From positions 47,672-111,671 of the forward strand of contig CAWDWP010000009.1 in assembly GCA_963806045.1 (NCBI GenBank): DNA of 64,000 nt, given 5' to 3'. The stretch comes from DATCHW01 sp963806045 (GTDB lineage: Bacteria > Bacteroidota > Ignavibacteria > Tepidaquicellales > Tepidaquicellaceae). The notes under the pieces are model-generated. The model was not told the origin of the DNA, ran no database searches, and saw only the letters and a list, made by a program, of their open reading frames with translations. Below, in pieces: positions 16,691 to 27,590 of this stretch. The translations under genes were made by a program, and so were the position numbers. The stretch's first letter is position 1; each line of letters starts with the position of its first letter.

Positions 16691-18365
16691 ATGAATAAAA
16701 GCATTAAATTATTATCGCTGGTAATCACACATTTTCTTCTCGTTATTAATATATCCATTCCACAGGTAGTCATACAACGTGTTAAACTTGAGCCAAATAA
16801 CATCAGCGCATATTTTCAGAATACGGGAATATTCGACCAGAATACAACAAGCGGGAATCTGGCGGGATTCGAATGGCCTAAAGGTTCAAATAAATTTGCA
16901 GTCTTCTCAGTGCGGATTAACAATAGCGGCTAAAGTAAACGATTCTCTCAAAATGGCAGCTGCATCATACAAGGGTGAATATGCTCCGGGGTATTGCATT
17001 AACGGAGTTCCTTTTACAAACAGTAATTTTAAAATTTATAAAGTATCCCGCGGTGACAATCAAAATACAAATCCAGATTGGCTTAACTGGGGTCTTATGG
17101 TTCCGTACGGTGCGCCTTTTGTCGATGTAAATAATAACGGAACTTATGAACCTGCAATTGATACACCAGGAGTCAAGAATGCTGCCTCGACATTATTTCT
17201 TTGTATGACAGATGGTTTTACTTTTTCTCATTTTGGATTCGAAGGTTTCGGCGGAGGAACATCACCGCTCTTTGCTGAGGTTCATCTTACAGCGTGGGCT
17301 TACACTCAGCCATCATATGCTGATATGCAATTTCTTAAATTTGATAATAATCAATAAAGGAACACAACCCTGGACAAGAACTTATATTTCTCTTGTCTCT
17401 GACCCTGATTTAGGGTATGCAAATGATGATTATATAGGATGTGATACGTTAGAAAACTCGGATTTTGTTATAATGGTACAAATAACGATCCCTTATATGG
17501 AATTGCTCCTCCAGCAGTTGGTTTTCTTTTACTGAAAGGTGCTTATAGTAAATATTCTAATCCGCCTAAGACAGCTTGATATGACATCATTCGTTATTTT
17601 CTCCGGTACGATACTGCATCGCCGCCTTGTGAAACAGAACCTACGGATGAGCCACTTGCAGCTTATCATTTTATGCAGGGATTTAAAAAAGATTCGACAT
17701 GCTGGCTTGACCCGACACAACTTATTTATCCACCGAATTTTTATAAAAAAACTAAATTTGTTTAGCCAGGTGACCCTGAATCAAATTCGGATGGACAGCA
17801 ATATAAAGGTACAGTTCAGAAATTGCGGACCTGATTCATCCGGAACATCCTCTAATTCAATATCCAGTCTGGATGACAGAAATTCCTTATTAGTTCCGGA
17901 GCAGAAAATCTTACCGTGATGCCAGGAGATACACAGACAATTGTTATCTGTCAACTGATAGCAAGAGGTACAAGTAATCTCAATTCAGTTACTAAATTAA
18001 AACAGCTCGCAGATGTTGCAAGAGAATTTTATAACAGCGGGTTCACGATTGGAATAAATAAAATCAGCAGTGAAGTACCAACAAGATTCAGACTTGAACA
18101 GAATTATCCGAATCCGTTTAATCCGGTGACGAAGATTCAATTTCGTATACCGTCAGACGTAAAAGGTGAAACGTCGGACGTAAAACTAATAATATATGAC
18201 ATCACCGGAAGAGAAATACAAACACTTGTTAAAGAAAAATTAAATCCGGGAACATATGAAGTAACATTTGATGGTAGCAATTATGCATCGGGAGTTTATT
18301 TTTATCAGTTGAGAAGTGGAGAATTATGTGGAGACGAAAAAATTAGTTTTATTGAAAGTGAGTAG
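16691..18365 (+). pseudogene. Broken 'AGFEWP'-module T9SS cargo gene
   Basis: This is a degraded paralogue of the intact gene at 20644. It starts with a good ribosome site (GGAGG at 16681-16685) and an ATG at 16691, then a signal peptide. I can follow the parent protein through several frames: a shift near 16908; another near 17345; a missing base near 17450 (gatacgttag versus gataccgttag); shifts near 17572 and 17600; an in-frame TAG at about 17763 in place of Trp before PGDPES; more shifts between 17790 and 17915; and an extra T near 18326 that scrambles the last codons. The sorting domain (NYPNPFNPVTKI, ~18100-18340) is still readable. Eight or more lesions point to decay, though local assembly error is possible. 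Confidence 0.85.
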
Positions 18366-18425
18366 AGTGTGTAGAGTTCATTAAGTTTTTTGAGTTCATT
18401 AAGTTCGTTAAACTTAAAGGAAGAA
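18364..18425 (+). repeat. GTAGAGTT/CATTAAG low-complexity 3' repeat
   Basis: Imperfect repeats of gtgtagag, ttcattaag and ttgagttc fill the spacer after the pseudogene. Closely similar strings follow other sorting-domain genes at 27525-27550, 29998-30020 and 32433-32490. Confidence 0.7.
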
Positions 18426-18465
18426 TTGGCACGAGAATCAAAAATAATTTTAAAATTTTAGAATT

Positions 18466-20630
18466 ATGAAAAAGTTATTACTGGTTTTTTTATTACTAAT
18501 TATTAATTATTCATTATTAATTGCGCAGAGCGGTGGGTATGGCAAAATCCGTTACCAAATGGCAATGTTCAGAAATCAATGCATTTTATCAATTCAAACA
18601 CGGGATGGGTAGTTAGCGATGGAGGTGTAATTTCTAAATCTACGAATGGAGGGCAAAACTGGGTGAATCAGATTTCGACATTGTATTATTTAAATTCTGT
18701 AAGATTTGTGTCGGAAAATACAGGATATGTGGTGGGGAATTCGGGAACAATTTTAAAGACAACAAACGGAGGCTTAAACTGGATTCCGATTAATTCCGGA
18801 ATAAATACGGATTTGTTTTCTGTATTTTTTATAAATGCTAATACCGGATGGGTAATTGATGATTCAACAGTTTATAAGACAACAAACGGAGGCACCAACT
18901 GGATATCAAATGAGATGCCGTCACACGTACAACTCAACGCAATATATTTTATAAACACGAATACAGGTTGGGTAATTGGCAGCACTTTTTACAGGACAAC
19001 TGACGGAGGTACGACCTGGACTGAATTTAAAAACAGGTATGGACTTCTTACATCAATTTGTTTTGTAAATTCATATACCGGCTGGATAGTCGGAGGGCAG
19101 GGGACAATAATTAAAACAACTGACGGGGGAAACACCTGGGGAGCGCTTTCAATTGGTAATTTTTATGACCAATTATTCTGCGTAAATTTTTTTGATGAGA
19201 ATAATGGTTTCGTTACTAATAACTGGAACACAATATATAAAACAACAGACGGCGGATTTAACTGGAGTAATTATAATGTTCCTTCAACAGGTTATGTTCA
19301 GTTAAAATCCATACAAATGACTTCAACTACTACCGCTGTATCTACAGGAACTGAAATGCTTCTGACCACAAATAGCGGATTTAACTGGAATAATGTATTA
19401 ACAGGTGCAAGGAACTTATTACTGAAAATCTTTTTTCTTAACTCAACTTACGGATGGACAGTCGGATATGATGGAACGGTAGGAAGGACAATAGATGGCG
19501 GCGACCATTGGATTTTTCAACACGGCTGGAATTCAGCCAGATTATTTTCCATTTTCTTTATTAACAACAACACAGGCTGGTTTTCTGGAGATAATGGACG
19601 ATTATTTAAATCAATAAACGGCGGTATCACCTGGGATTCGGTTGCGTTAGGAACAACTCAACCTATTCATTCTATATTTTTTATCAATCAGAATACAGGG
19701 TGGATTTCGGGACACGGTGAATATTCGAACCAGACATCCATAATCTTTAAGACTACCAACAGCGGAGCAAACTGGTTTCCTCAGAATAGTAATACTCAGT
19801 TGCTCTTGTCATGTATTCAATTTTTCGATGCCAATACAGGATTGATGAGCAGGGATTATGGTTTTTTAAAAACTACGAATGGGGGAGATAACTGGATTCC
19901 CATTTTTTCAAATCAAAGCAACTGTGCTTATTCGTCTCATTTCATAAATGAAAATACGGGATGGTTTGTTACAGGCAATTGTATCCCCTGCCGGGTAAAA
20001 AAGACAACGAATGGAGGCATTAACTTTACAACTGTTCTTGAATCTAACAATGGCGGATATCTTGGTGGAGTTTTCTGGGATGTATATTTTACTTCAGAAA
20101 ATACGGGGTGGGTATTATGGGATAACGGAAAAATTTTAAAAACGGTAAACGGAGGAATTAACTGGACTTTGCAAAGTTCCGGAACCAGTATGTATTTATA
20201 TTCAATATATTTTCTCTCGGAAAATATTGGATGGGCTGCGGGAGGAAACGGGAGTATATTAAAAACAGTTAATGGAGGAGTATTTGTAAAGAAAATTGAG
20301 AGCACTATGCCTACAGCGTATAATCTTGAGCAGAACTATCCGAATCCATTTAATCCGGTGACAAAGATAAAATTTCAAATACCGTCAAACGTCAAAAGTG
20401 AGACGCCAAACGATAATCCCCCCTTTTACAAAGGGGGGCTGGGGGGTTATGTGACTCTAAAAGTATATGACATTACAGGTCGGGAAATCCAAACACTTGT
20501 TAACGAGAAATTAAATCCCGGAACTTATGAAGTGACTTTTGATGGCAGCAATTATGCATCGGGAGTTTATTTTTATCAGCTGAAAGTCGGTGATTATGTT
20601 GAAACAAAAAAATTAGTTTTACTAAAATAA
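18466..20630 (+). pseudogene. Ycf48-like multi-repeat propeller with T9SS sorting domain (one early frameshift)
   Basis: The open frame from 18579 lacks a signal peptide. One is encoded just upstream from the ATG at 18466 (MKKLLLVFLLLIINYSLLIAQ), matching its paralogues, and a missing base near 18527 separates the two. Downstream are about a dozen repeats of roughly 45 residues with the pattern FxNxNTGWVVG ... ILKTTNGGxNW, a Ycf48/HCF136-like propeller. Residues from NYPNPFNPVTKI to LVLLK form the T9SS sorting domain, interrupted by an in-frame insert encoding NPPFYKGGLGG (see the repeat at 20411). It is a predicted cell-surface protein with unknown ligand; the rest of the frame is intact over 680 codons. 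Confidence 0.85.
20411..20450 (+). repeat. C6/G6 palindromic repeat inserted in frame in a sorting domain
   Basis: CCCCCCTTT (20418-20426) pairs with AAAGGGGGG (20430-20438) and is followed by GGGGGG. It is translated as NPPFYKGGLGG in the loop between the first two strands of the sorting domain. It is the inverse of the intergenic copy at 10532 and comparable to 38111-38146. Confidence 0.88.
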
Positions 20631-20643
20631 TATTTTCAGTTTT

Positions 20644-22308
20644 ATGAAGAATTTATTTTTTATCTTTTTATTTTTAATTATTAATTACTCATTATTAATT
20701 ACTAATTGTTCTTCACAGGTTGTTATTCAGCGTGTCAAACTTGAGCCGAATAACATCAGCGCATATTTTCAAAATACTGGCATATTTGACCAGAATACAA
20801 CAAGCGGGAATCTAGCAGGATTCGAATGGCCAAAAGGTACAAATAAACGTGCAATCTTCACTGCCGGATTAACGATTGCAGCCAGGGTCAACGGAATTTT
20901 AAGAATGGCAGCGGCATCATACAAGGGAGAATATGCTCCGGGATATTGTAATAACGGAGTTCCGGTGACAAATGATAATTTTAAGTTTTATAAAGTTTCA
21001 AGAGGTGATAATCAGAATAATAATCCCGACTGGCTTAATTGGGGATTGATGGTTCCTTACGGAGCGCCTTTTGTTGATGTAAATAATAACGGAACTTATG
21101 AACCTGCAATTGATACACCCGGAGTAAAGAATGCTGCCTCGACAATATTCATTTGTATGACTGATGGTTTTGCTTCCAGCCATACTTCAGGAGAAGGATT
21201 TGGCGGAGGGACATCTCCTCTTTATGCTGAAGTCCATCTGACTGCGTGGGCATACACTCAGCCATCTTATGCGGATATGCAGTTTATAAAGTTTGAAGTA
21301 ATTAATAAATCTAATTACTCCTGGACAAGAACATATTTTTCTTTATATAGTGACCCTGATTTGGGTTATGCAAATGATGATCAACTCGGGTGCGATACCG
21401 TTAGAAAACTCGGATTTTGTTATAATGGTCGTGATACAGACCAGGTTTACGGACCGGCTCCACCTGCTGTGGGTTTCCTTTTACTGAAAGGTGCATTTAG
21501 TAAATACACAAATCCTGCAAAACAATTAAATGTCACTTCGTTTATAACCCCTTACTTTGGATATCCACTTCCCCCTCCTTGTCAGGGTGAGGCATACGGA
21601 GAACCAGCGGGTGCTTTCTTTTATATGCAGGGATATAAAAAAGATTCATCGTGCTGGCTTGACCCCACACAAATAGTTTACCCGCCAAATTTTTACAAAA
21701 AGACAAAATTCCTGTGGCCCGGTGACCCTGAATCTAATCTTGGATGGACTGCAATAAAGGGCACGGTTTATAATTGCAATCTTGATTCAACCGGACAATT
21801 TGTATATCCTACCCCATCCTGGGATGTAAGACTTCTTATGAGCTCGGGTGCGGATAATCTGACTGTGATGCCGGGCGATACACAGACGATTGTGCTTTGT
21901 CAATTGATAGCAAGAGGAAGCAGTAATTTAAATTCCGTTACTAAATTAAAACAACTTGCAGATGTTGCAAGAGAATTTTATAACAGCGGGTTCACAATTG
22001 GAATAAATAAAATCAGCAGTGAAGTACCAACTGGATTCAGACTCGAACAGAATTATCCGAATCCGTTTAATCCGGTGACGAAGATAAAATTTCAAATACC
22101 GTCAAACGTCAAAAGTGAAACGTCAGACGTAAAACTAATTATATACGACATTACGGGAAGAGAGATACAGACACTTGTTAAAGAAAAACTAAATCCCGGA
22201 ACATATGAAGTAATATTTGACGGAAGCAATTTGGCATCGGGAGTTTATTTTTATCAGTTGAATGCAGGAGAATATATTAATACTAGGAAAATGGTTTTGC
22301 TGAAATAA
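20644..22308 (+). CDS. Secreted 'AGFEWP'-module protein with T9SS sorting domain
   Basis: This intact 554-residue member of a local paralogue family has a signal peptide (residues about 1-25, ending CSSQ). A single large module runs from 26 to about 445 with recurring phrases: NTGIFDQNT, AGFEWPKG, GLTIAARVNG, YKGEYAPG, DWLNWGLMVPYGAPF, DVNNNGTYEP, EVHLTAWAY, SDPDLGYANDD, APPAVGFLLLKG and MPGDTQTIVLCQLIARG. I have a general recollection of this module in Ignavibacteria/Bacteroidota secreted proteins but no named domain or function; the DVNNNG segment resembles a calcium-binding loop. The sorting domain starts near residue 468 (NYPNPFNPVTKI) and ends MVLLK. The gene lies 13 bases after the propeller gene. 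Confidence 0.85.
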   Translation: MKNLFFIFLFLIINYSLLITNCSSQVVIQRVKLEPNNISAYFQNTGIFDQNTTSGNLAGFEWPKGTNKRAIFTAGLTIAARVNGILRMAAASYKGEYAPGYCNNGVPVTNDNFKFYKVSRGDNQNNNPDWLNWGLMVPYGAPFVDVNNNGTYEPAIDTPGVKNAASTIFICMTDGFASSHTSGEGFGGGTSPLYAEVHLTAWAYTQPSYADMQFIKFEVINKSNYSWTRTYFSLYSDPDLGYANDDQLGCDTVRKLGFCYNGRDTDQVYGPAPPAVGFLLLKGAFSKYTNPAKQLNVTSFITPYFGYPLPPPCQGEAYGEPAGAFFYMQGYKKDSSCWLDPTQIVYPPNFYKKTKFLWPGDPESNLGWTAIKGTVYNCNLDSTGQFVYPTPSWDVRLLMSSGADNLTVMPGDTQTIVLCQLIARGSSNLNSVTKLKQLADVAREFYNSGFTIGINKISSEVPTGFRLEQNYPNPFNPVTKIKFQIPSNVKSETSDVKLIIYDITGREIQTLVKEKLNPGTYEVIFDGSNLASGVYFYQLNAGEYINTRKMVLLK

Positions 22309-22338
22309 ATTAAATTTAAAACTTTAAATTTAAAATTT

Positions 22339-24945
22339 ATGAGAAAGTTAATATTTGTTTTTTTATTTTTAATTATTAATTACTCATTATTAATTAATAA
22401 TTGTTTTTCCCAGCTTCCTGCGCATTATTACTGGCAGATTATTCCTTCATCTGTTCAGACAAATCTGAATAATGTTCTATATGTAAATTCAAGTTCACCC
22501 GGCGAATTAGTTTTTGGTGATAATGGTGTTTTGTTATATTCTACTGATGGAGGCTTTACATTTCAGCAGTTAAACTCACTACCTAATCTCAATTTTTACG
22601 GCAGCACACGTTTAAGTGGAAATACCATTGTAGGACAAAATGGTGCAATCTATTTCTCACAGGGTAATCCTCCGGGAGCATGGGTTCAACAGACGAGCGG
22701 AACTAATGCTGATTTATATAGCGTCTCGGGTCAGCTAATTTCTGTTACTCCTTCGACTAACAGACGAATTGCAGCCGGTTCAAATGGTACTATTCTTAAA
22801 TCTTCGATGAATCCCCCTAATAGCTGGAGTGACTGGTCACAAGTCGCTTCAGTTACTTCACAGGATTTGTTTTCGGTATTTCTGGGTCCCGGCTCTGTAA
22901 GTCCTAAAGGGTGGATTACAGGTAACAATGGCACATTATTAAAAACAACGAATGGAGGTGATAACTGGAATATAATAAACATTGGCGTGACAAATAAACT
23001 TAATTGTATCACTTTTATAGATACATCGATAGGTTTAATCCTTGGTTCGGGAGGATTAATTCTAAGAACAACGAATGGCGGAGATAACTGGACTACAATA
23101 AACAGCGGAACTACTGCTGAACTTAAATCATTCGCTTCGGGTAATTCTGAATTAAATTTGCTTTTTGCTCCTACCTATTTCATTTGCGGCAGTAACGGAG
23201 TTATTCTTAAAAGCACGAATAAGGGTGCGTCCTGGACAATTTCCAATTCACCGGTTCAGAACAATCTTAATTCGGGTCAAATGAGTGTACCAATTATAGT
23301 TGGAAATTCCGGAACAATCCTTAAGCGCGCTGCAGACAGTTCTTATATATTCAAGAAACTTGAAGAAAATAATATAAGCTCATTTTTTTATTACACCGGA
23401 ATTTTTGACCAGGATTTGAGAAATGGAAATTTAGCCGGATTTGAGTGGCCTAAGGGGTCCGGTAAAACTGGAATTTTCACTGCGGGTCTTTCAATAGCCG
23501 CACATTATCAAGGTCAACTGAGAGAATCTATGGCATCATATAAAGGTGAGTATTTTCCGGGCATTTGTAATAATGGAGTTGCACAAACAAATGATACTTT
23601 TAAATTTTATTCGGTTAAACGAGGTGACGGATCCTCAACAAATACGGACTGGCTTAACTGGGGATTGATGGTTCCCTATGGAGCTCCTTTTGTAGATGTA
23701 AACAATAACGGGATATACGACCCGCAGATAGATACTCCCGGTGTGAAAGGTGCCTCTCAAACTATATTTCTTAGTTATACTGATGGATTTCCTGATACAC
23801 ATAATCCGGGGGAAGGCTTTGGAGGCGGGACAGCACCTTTATGCAGTGAAGTGCATCTGACTGCGTGGTGTTATTCACAGCTTTCATATGCTGATATGCA
23901 ATTTCTGAAGTTCGTAATTATAAATAAAGGGACACAACCCTGGACGAGAACATTTTTTTCGCTTGTTTCTGACCCTGATTTAGGAAATGCAAATGATGAT
24001 TATATAGGATGTGATACGACTCGTAAATTGGCATATTGCTATAACTCATCAAATAACGACCCTGTTTACGGAGCAGCTCCGCCTGCTGTCGGTTTTCTTT
24101 TATTGAAAGGTGCATATAGTAAATATAATAATCCTCCAAAACAACTGGATATGACATCATTCATTTATTTTGCCAGTAGTCAATTTTCAGCTCTCTGCGA
24201 AACGGATCCCACTGGTGAACCCACAGGCGCATATCATTTTATGCAGGGTTTTAAAAAAGATTCTTCCTGCTGGCTTGATCCGCTTCAATTAATAACACCG
24301 CCAAATTATTATAAGAAAACAAAATTTATTTATCCCGGTGACCCTGAAACAAATATAGGATGGACCGAATATAAAGGTTCTATTGGCAATTGCTGGCCCA
24401 GTGATTCATCGGGAACACCTATAATTGCTAACATTCGCCGGTGATAGAAGAATGGTAATGAATTCGGGAGCAGAAAATCTTACCGTAATGCCGGGTGATA
24501 CACAGACGATTGTTATATGTCAACTGATAGCAAGAGGAAACAGTAATTTAAATTCAGTTACAAAATTAAAACAACTTGCAGATGTTGCAATAGAATTTTA
24601 TAACAGCGGGTATGTGATTGGAATAAACAAAATCAGCAGTGAAGTACCAACAAAATTCAGACTTGGAGCAGAATTATCCGAATCCGTTTAATCCGGTGAC
24701 GAAGATTAAGTTTCTGATATACCGCCTCTTAATCCCCCCCTTGTAAAGATGGGGAATGGCAGATGGTCACTGTTAAAGTATATGATATCACCGGAAGAGA
24801 GATACAGACACTTGTTAAAGAAAAATTAAATCCCGGGACGTATGAAGTAACATTTGATGGAAGCAATTTTGCATCAGGAGTTTATTTTTATCAGTTGAGA
24901 AGCGGAGAATATGCGGAGACGAAAAAATTAGTTTTATTAAAATAA
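22339..24945 (+). pseudogene. Propeller plus 'AGFEWP'-module T9SS cargo gene, frameshifted near the 3' end
   Basis: It encodes a signal peptide (MRKLIFVFLFLIINYSLLIN), a Ycf48-like propeller (about residues 28-345; LKTTNGGDNW, LRTTNGGDNW, LKSTNKGASW), then the same module as its neighbours (AGFEWPKGSGK, DWLNWGLMVPYGAPF, SDPDLGNANDD). The first frame ends at 24444. The remainder is read in 24425-24691 (GAENLTVMPGD) and 24763-24945 (YDITGREIQTL ... LVLLK). The lesions are a shift near 24430, an extra G near 24666 that breaks the LEQNYPNPFNP motif, and a degraded C6/G6 repeat at 24728-24765 lying in the sorting-domain loop. Without repair the protein would lose its sorting domain and stay unsecreted by T9SS. 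Confidence 0.85.
24728..24765 (+). repeat. Degraded C6/G6 repeat in the sorting-domain loop
   Basis: aatccccccc followed by ttgtaaaga and ggggaatgg resembles the intact copies at 20411 and 38111, but the right arm is mutated and the reading frame is lost. It occupies the same position of the sorting domain. Confidence 0.65.
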
Positions 24946-24962
24946 TTTTAAATTTTAAGATT

Positions 24963-27473
24963 ATGAAAAAGCCATTGTTAGTTTTTTTCTTTCTAATTAT
25001 TAATTACTTATTATTAATTAATAATTGTCCTGCGCAGCCGGTATATCTCTGGGAAGTTGTACCGTGTCCGGTCACGCAGAATTTAAATTTTATTTACCCG
25101 TCGGATAATAATCATATTGTAGGAAACAACGGAACGGTTTTAAAATTTGACGGGACGAACTGGATTTCTCTTTCAGGATATCCGAACGTTAACTATTATG
25201 GCATAGCAAACACATATTCAACATTTTCGCAGCATTATACAGTTGTAGGTTCAGGAGGAACAATAATTATGACGCCGGATAATTTCGCAACCTGGAGTCA
25301 GGAGTCAACCGGAATCTCAAACACATTATATTCTGTCAGTTCGATTTCTTTTAACCTTCCTATAGCTTTCAAACGAATTGCGGTTGGTTCCGGAGGTGTA
25401 ATATTAACATCTCACTGGTTAAATAGTACTAACTGGTCTCCATGGTCCACCGTAAACAGCCCCGTAACTCAGGATTTAAAGTTTGTAGTTTTAATTGGAA
25501 CAACATTCTGGACATGCGGGAATAACGGAACGTTACTTAAATCCACGGATATTGGTGAGTCCTGGAATCAAATCCCGATTGGGGTATCCCAGAATTTGAA
25601 TAGCATTTATTTCAGAACTGACTCTACTCAAATAGGATATATAGCCGGTGATTTTGGGCTATTGCTGAAAACAACAAACGGAGGAACAAACTGGTATCCT
25701 CAAAGTGCCGGAATAACAATAAACCTAAAATCAATTGCGGGTAATTTTCTTGTGGGTTCATCAGGGAATATCATTCAAAGCACGAACAACGGAATGTCCT
25801 GGATACCATTCTGGCTTAATTATCAATATGATTTAAATTCAGTGAACAGCAACGGATACATAGTGGGAAATTCAGGAACAATATTAAAACGCTCAGTTCA
25901 ATATTCTTACACAGACAGAGTTTTAAATGTTAACAGCATAAGTTCATATTTCAATCCTTCAGGAGTATTTGACCAGAAAATGCGAAGCGGTAATCTTGCA
26001 GGTTTTGAATGGCCGAACGGGTCCGGTAAAACAGCTATATTTACTGCGGGATTAAACATTGCAGGAAAAATAAACGGCCAGTTAAGGGAAGCCATGGCTC
26101 TTTATCACGGTGAATACAAAGCCGGGGCAATTTTAAACGGCAATCCTTTTACAACTGATGCTTTCAAATTATATAGTGTAAAAAGAACTGACAACTGGCA
26201 GACAAACCCAGACTGGCATGACTGGGGCTATATGGTACCATACGGTGCTCCTTATATCGATGTTAACAATAACGGAACTTACGAATATAATATAGATACT
26301 CCGGGAGTAAAAAATGCGGCTCAGACAATCTTTGCATGTTTGACAGATGGTTTTGACAGCTCCCATAATGCATATGATTTTGGCGGTGGAACTCTGCCGT
26401 TAAAAGCAGAAGTTCATTTGACTGCCTGGGCTTATAATCAGCCTTCTTACACAGATATGCAGTTTATTAAATTTGATGTAATTAATAAAAATACTCAACC
26501 CTGGACAGGCACTTATTTCTCAATAATCTCGGACATTGATATTGGGTACGCACTTCACGACTATATCGGGTGTGATACAATAAGAAAGTTAGGATATGGT
26601 TATAAAAAAAATAATACTGACCCTGTTTATGGCACTGCGCCTCCTGCTGTCGGATATCTGTTATTAAAAGGTGCAAGAAAAAATAATATAACGCCATATA
26701 ATCTTGGAATGACAAGCTTTGGACCTTTTATTTGCTGTCCTATGCCAGGAGATCCGGAGTGTGAAAAGATACCTTATGGTGAAGCTGCAGGTGCCTATCT
26801 TATGATGAAAGGTTATAAAAAAGATTCTACAAGATGGATGGATATTTCCCAAACACCGGCAAAGAAAACATTTTATACTTATAGCGGAGACCCGGAGACA
26901 AGTACAGGCTGGACGGCATTCAACGGGAAAATGCAAAATTGCGGAATGGATACAACCGGAGCACTTCAAATTCCTGTCGGAAATGATGATGGATGTATGG
27001 TAATGAGTTCCGGAGCCGAAAATCTTACGGTTGCACCCGGAGACACTCAGACAATAATAATTTCCCAGCTAATTGCGGGGGGAACTTCCAATTTGAATTC
27101 GGTGACGAAGCTGAAACAATTGGCTGATTTAGCAAGACAGTTTTATGATACGGGATTTATTATCGGAGTGAATAATTTAGTCAGTGAAATTCCCGGCACG
27201 TACAGGCTTGAGCAGAACTATCCGAATCCGTTTAATCCGGTGACGAAGATAAAATTTCAAATACCGTCAGACGTCAGAAGTCAAAAATCAAAAGTCAAAA
27301 TTATAATTTACGATGTACTTGGAAAAGAAATATTAACATTAGTAAACGGAGAACTTCAGCCGGGGAGTTATGAAGTAACTTTTGATGGTAGTAACTATGC
27401 CTCGGGGATTTATTTTTATCAGTTGAGAAGCGGGGATTATATTAATACCAGGAAAATGATATTATTAAAGTGA
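24963..27473 (+). CDS. Propeller plus 'AGFEWP'-module T9SS cargo protein (intact)
   Basis: The 836-residue protein shows the architecture of the preceding broken gene intact: signal peptide (about 1-22, ending CPAQ), Ycf48-like propeller at about 25-320 (LKTTNGGTNW, GNSGTILKR), the module at about 325-740 (AGFEWPNGSGKTAIF, DWHDWGYMVPYGAPY, DVNNNGTYEY, APPAVGYLLLKG, APGDTQTIIISQLIAGG), and the sorting domain at about 750-836 (NYPNPFNPVTKI ... MILLK). The sorting domain and the first bases after the stop are duplicated exactly in the next gene. Function is unknown; it is presumably surface-exposed. It follows the previous gene by 17 bases. Confidence 0.87.
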   Translation: MKKPLLVFFFLIINYLLLINNCPAQPVYLWEVVPCPVTQNLNFIYPSDNNHIVGNNGTVLKFDGTNWISLSGYPNVNYYGIANTYSTFSQHYTVVGSGGTIIMTPDNFATWSQESTGISNTLYSVSSISFNLPIAFKRIAVGSGGVILTSHWLNSTNWSPWSTVNSPVTQDLKFVVLIGTTFWTCGNNGTLLKSTDIGESWNQIPIGVSQNLNSIYFRTDSTQIGYIAGDFGLLLKTTNGGTNWYPQSAGITINLKSIAGNFLVGSSGNIIQSTNNGMSWIPFWLNYQYDLNSVNSNGYIVGNSGTILKRSVQYSYTDRVLNVNSISSYFNPSGVFDQKMRSGNLAGFEWPNGSGKTAIFTAGLNIAGKINGQLREAMALYHGEYKAGAILNGNPFTTDAFKLYSVKRTDNWQTNPDWHDWGYMVPYGAPYIDVNNNGTYEYNIDTPGVKNAAQTIFACLTDGFDSSHNAYDFGGGTLPLKAEVHLTAWAYNQPSYTDMQFIKFDVINKNTQPWTGTYFSIISDIDIGYALHDYIGCDTIRKLGYGYKKNNTDPVYGTAPPAVGYLLLKGARKNNITPYNLGMTSFGPFICCPMPGDPECEKIPYGEAAGAYLMMKGYKKDSTRWMDISQTPAKKTFYTYSGDPETSTGWTAFNGKMQNCGMDTTGALQIPVGNDDGCMVMSSGAENLTVAPGDTQTIIISQLIAGGTSNLNSVTKLKQLADLARQFYDTGFIIGVNNLVSEIPGTYRLEQNYPNPFNPVTKIKFQIPSDVRSQKSKVKIIIYDVLGKEILTLVNGELQPGSYEVTFDGSNYASGIYFYQLRSGDYINTRKMILLK

Positions 27474-27537
27474 AGAGAGTGAGTTTAGCGTCTTACGTTT
27501 GACGTTTTACGTTTGACATATTTTAAGTGAGTGGAGT
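27213..27537 (+). repeat. Direct repeat, copy 1: sorting domain plus 3' spacer
   Basis: Bases 27213-27497 are identical to 29688-29972. The similarity then continues with two or three mismatches to about 27537. It covers the whole sorting domain, the stop codon and about 60 noncoding bases. Confidence 0.92.
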
Positions 27538-27590
27538 GTATAGAGTGTGAAGGATTGTTAGAATTTTTTAAAAGAAATTCAATTCTTATC

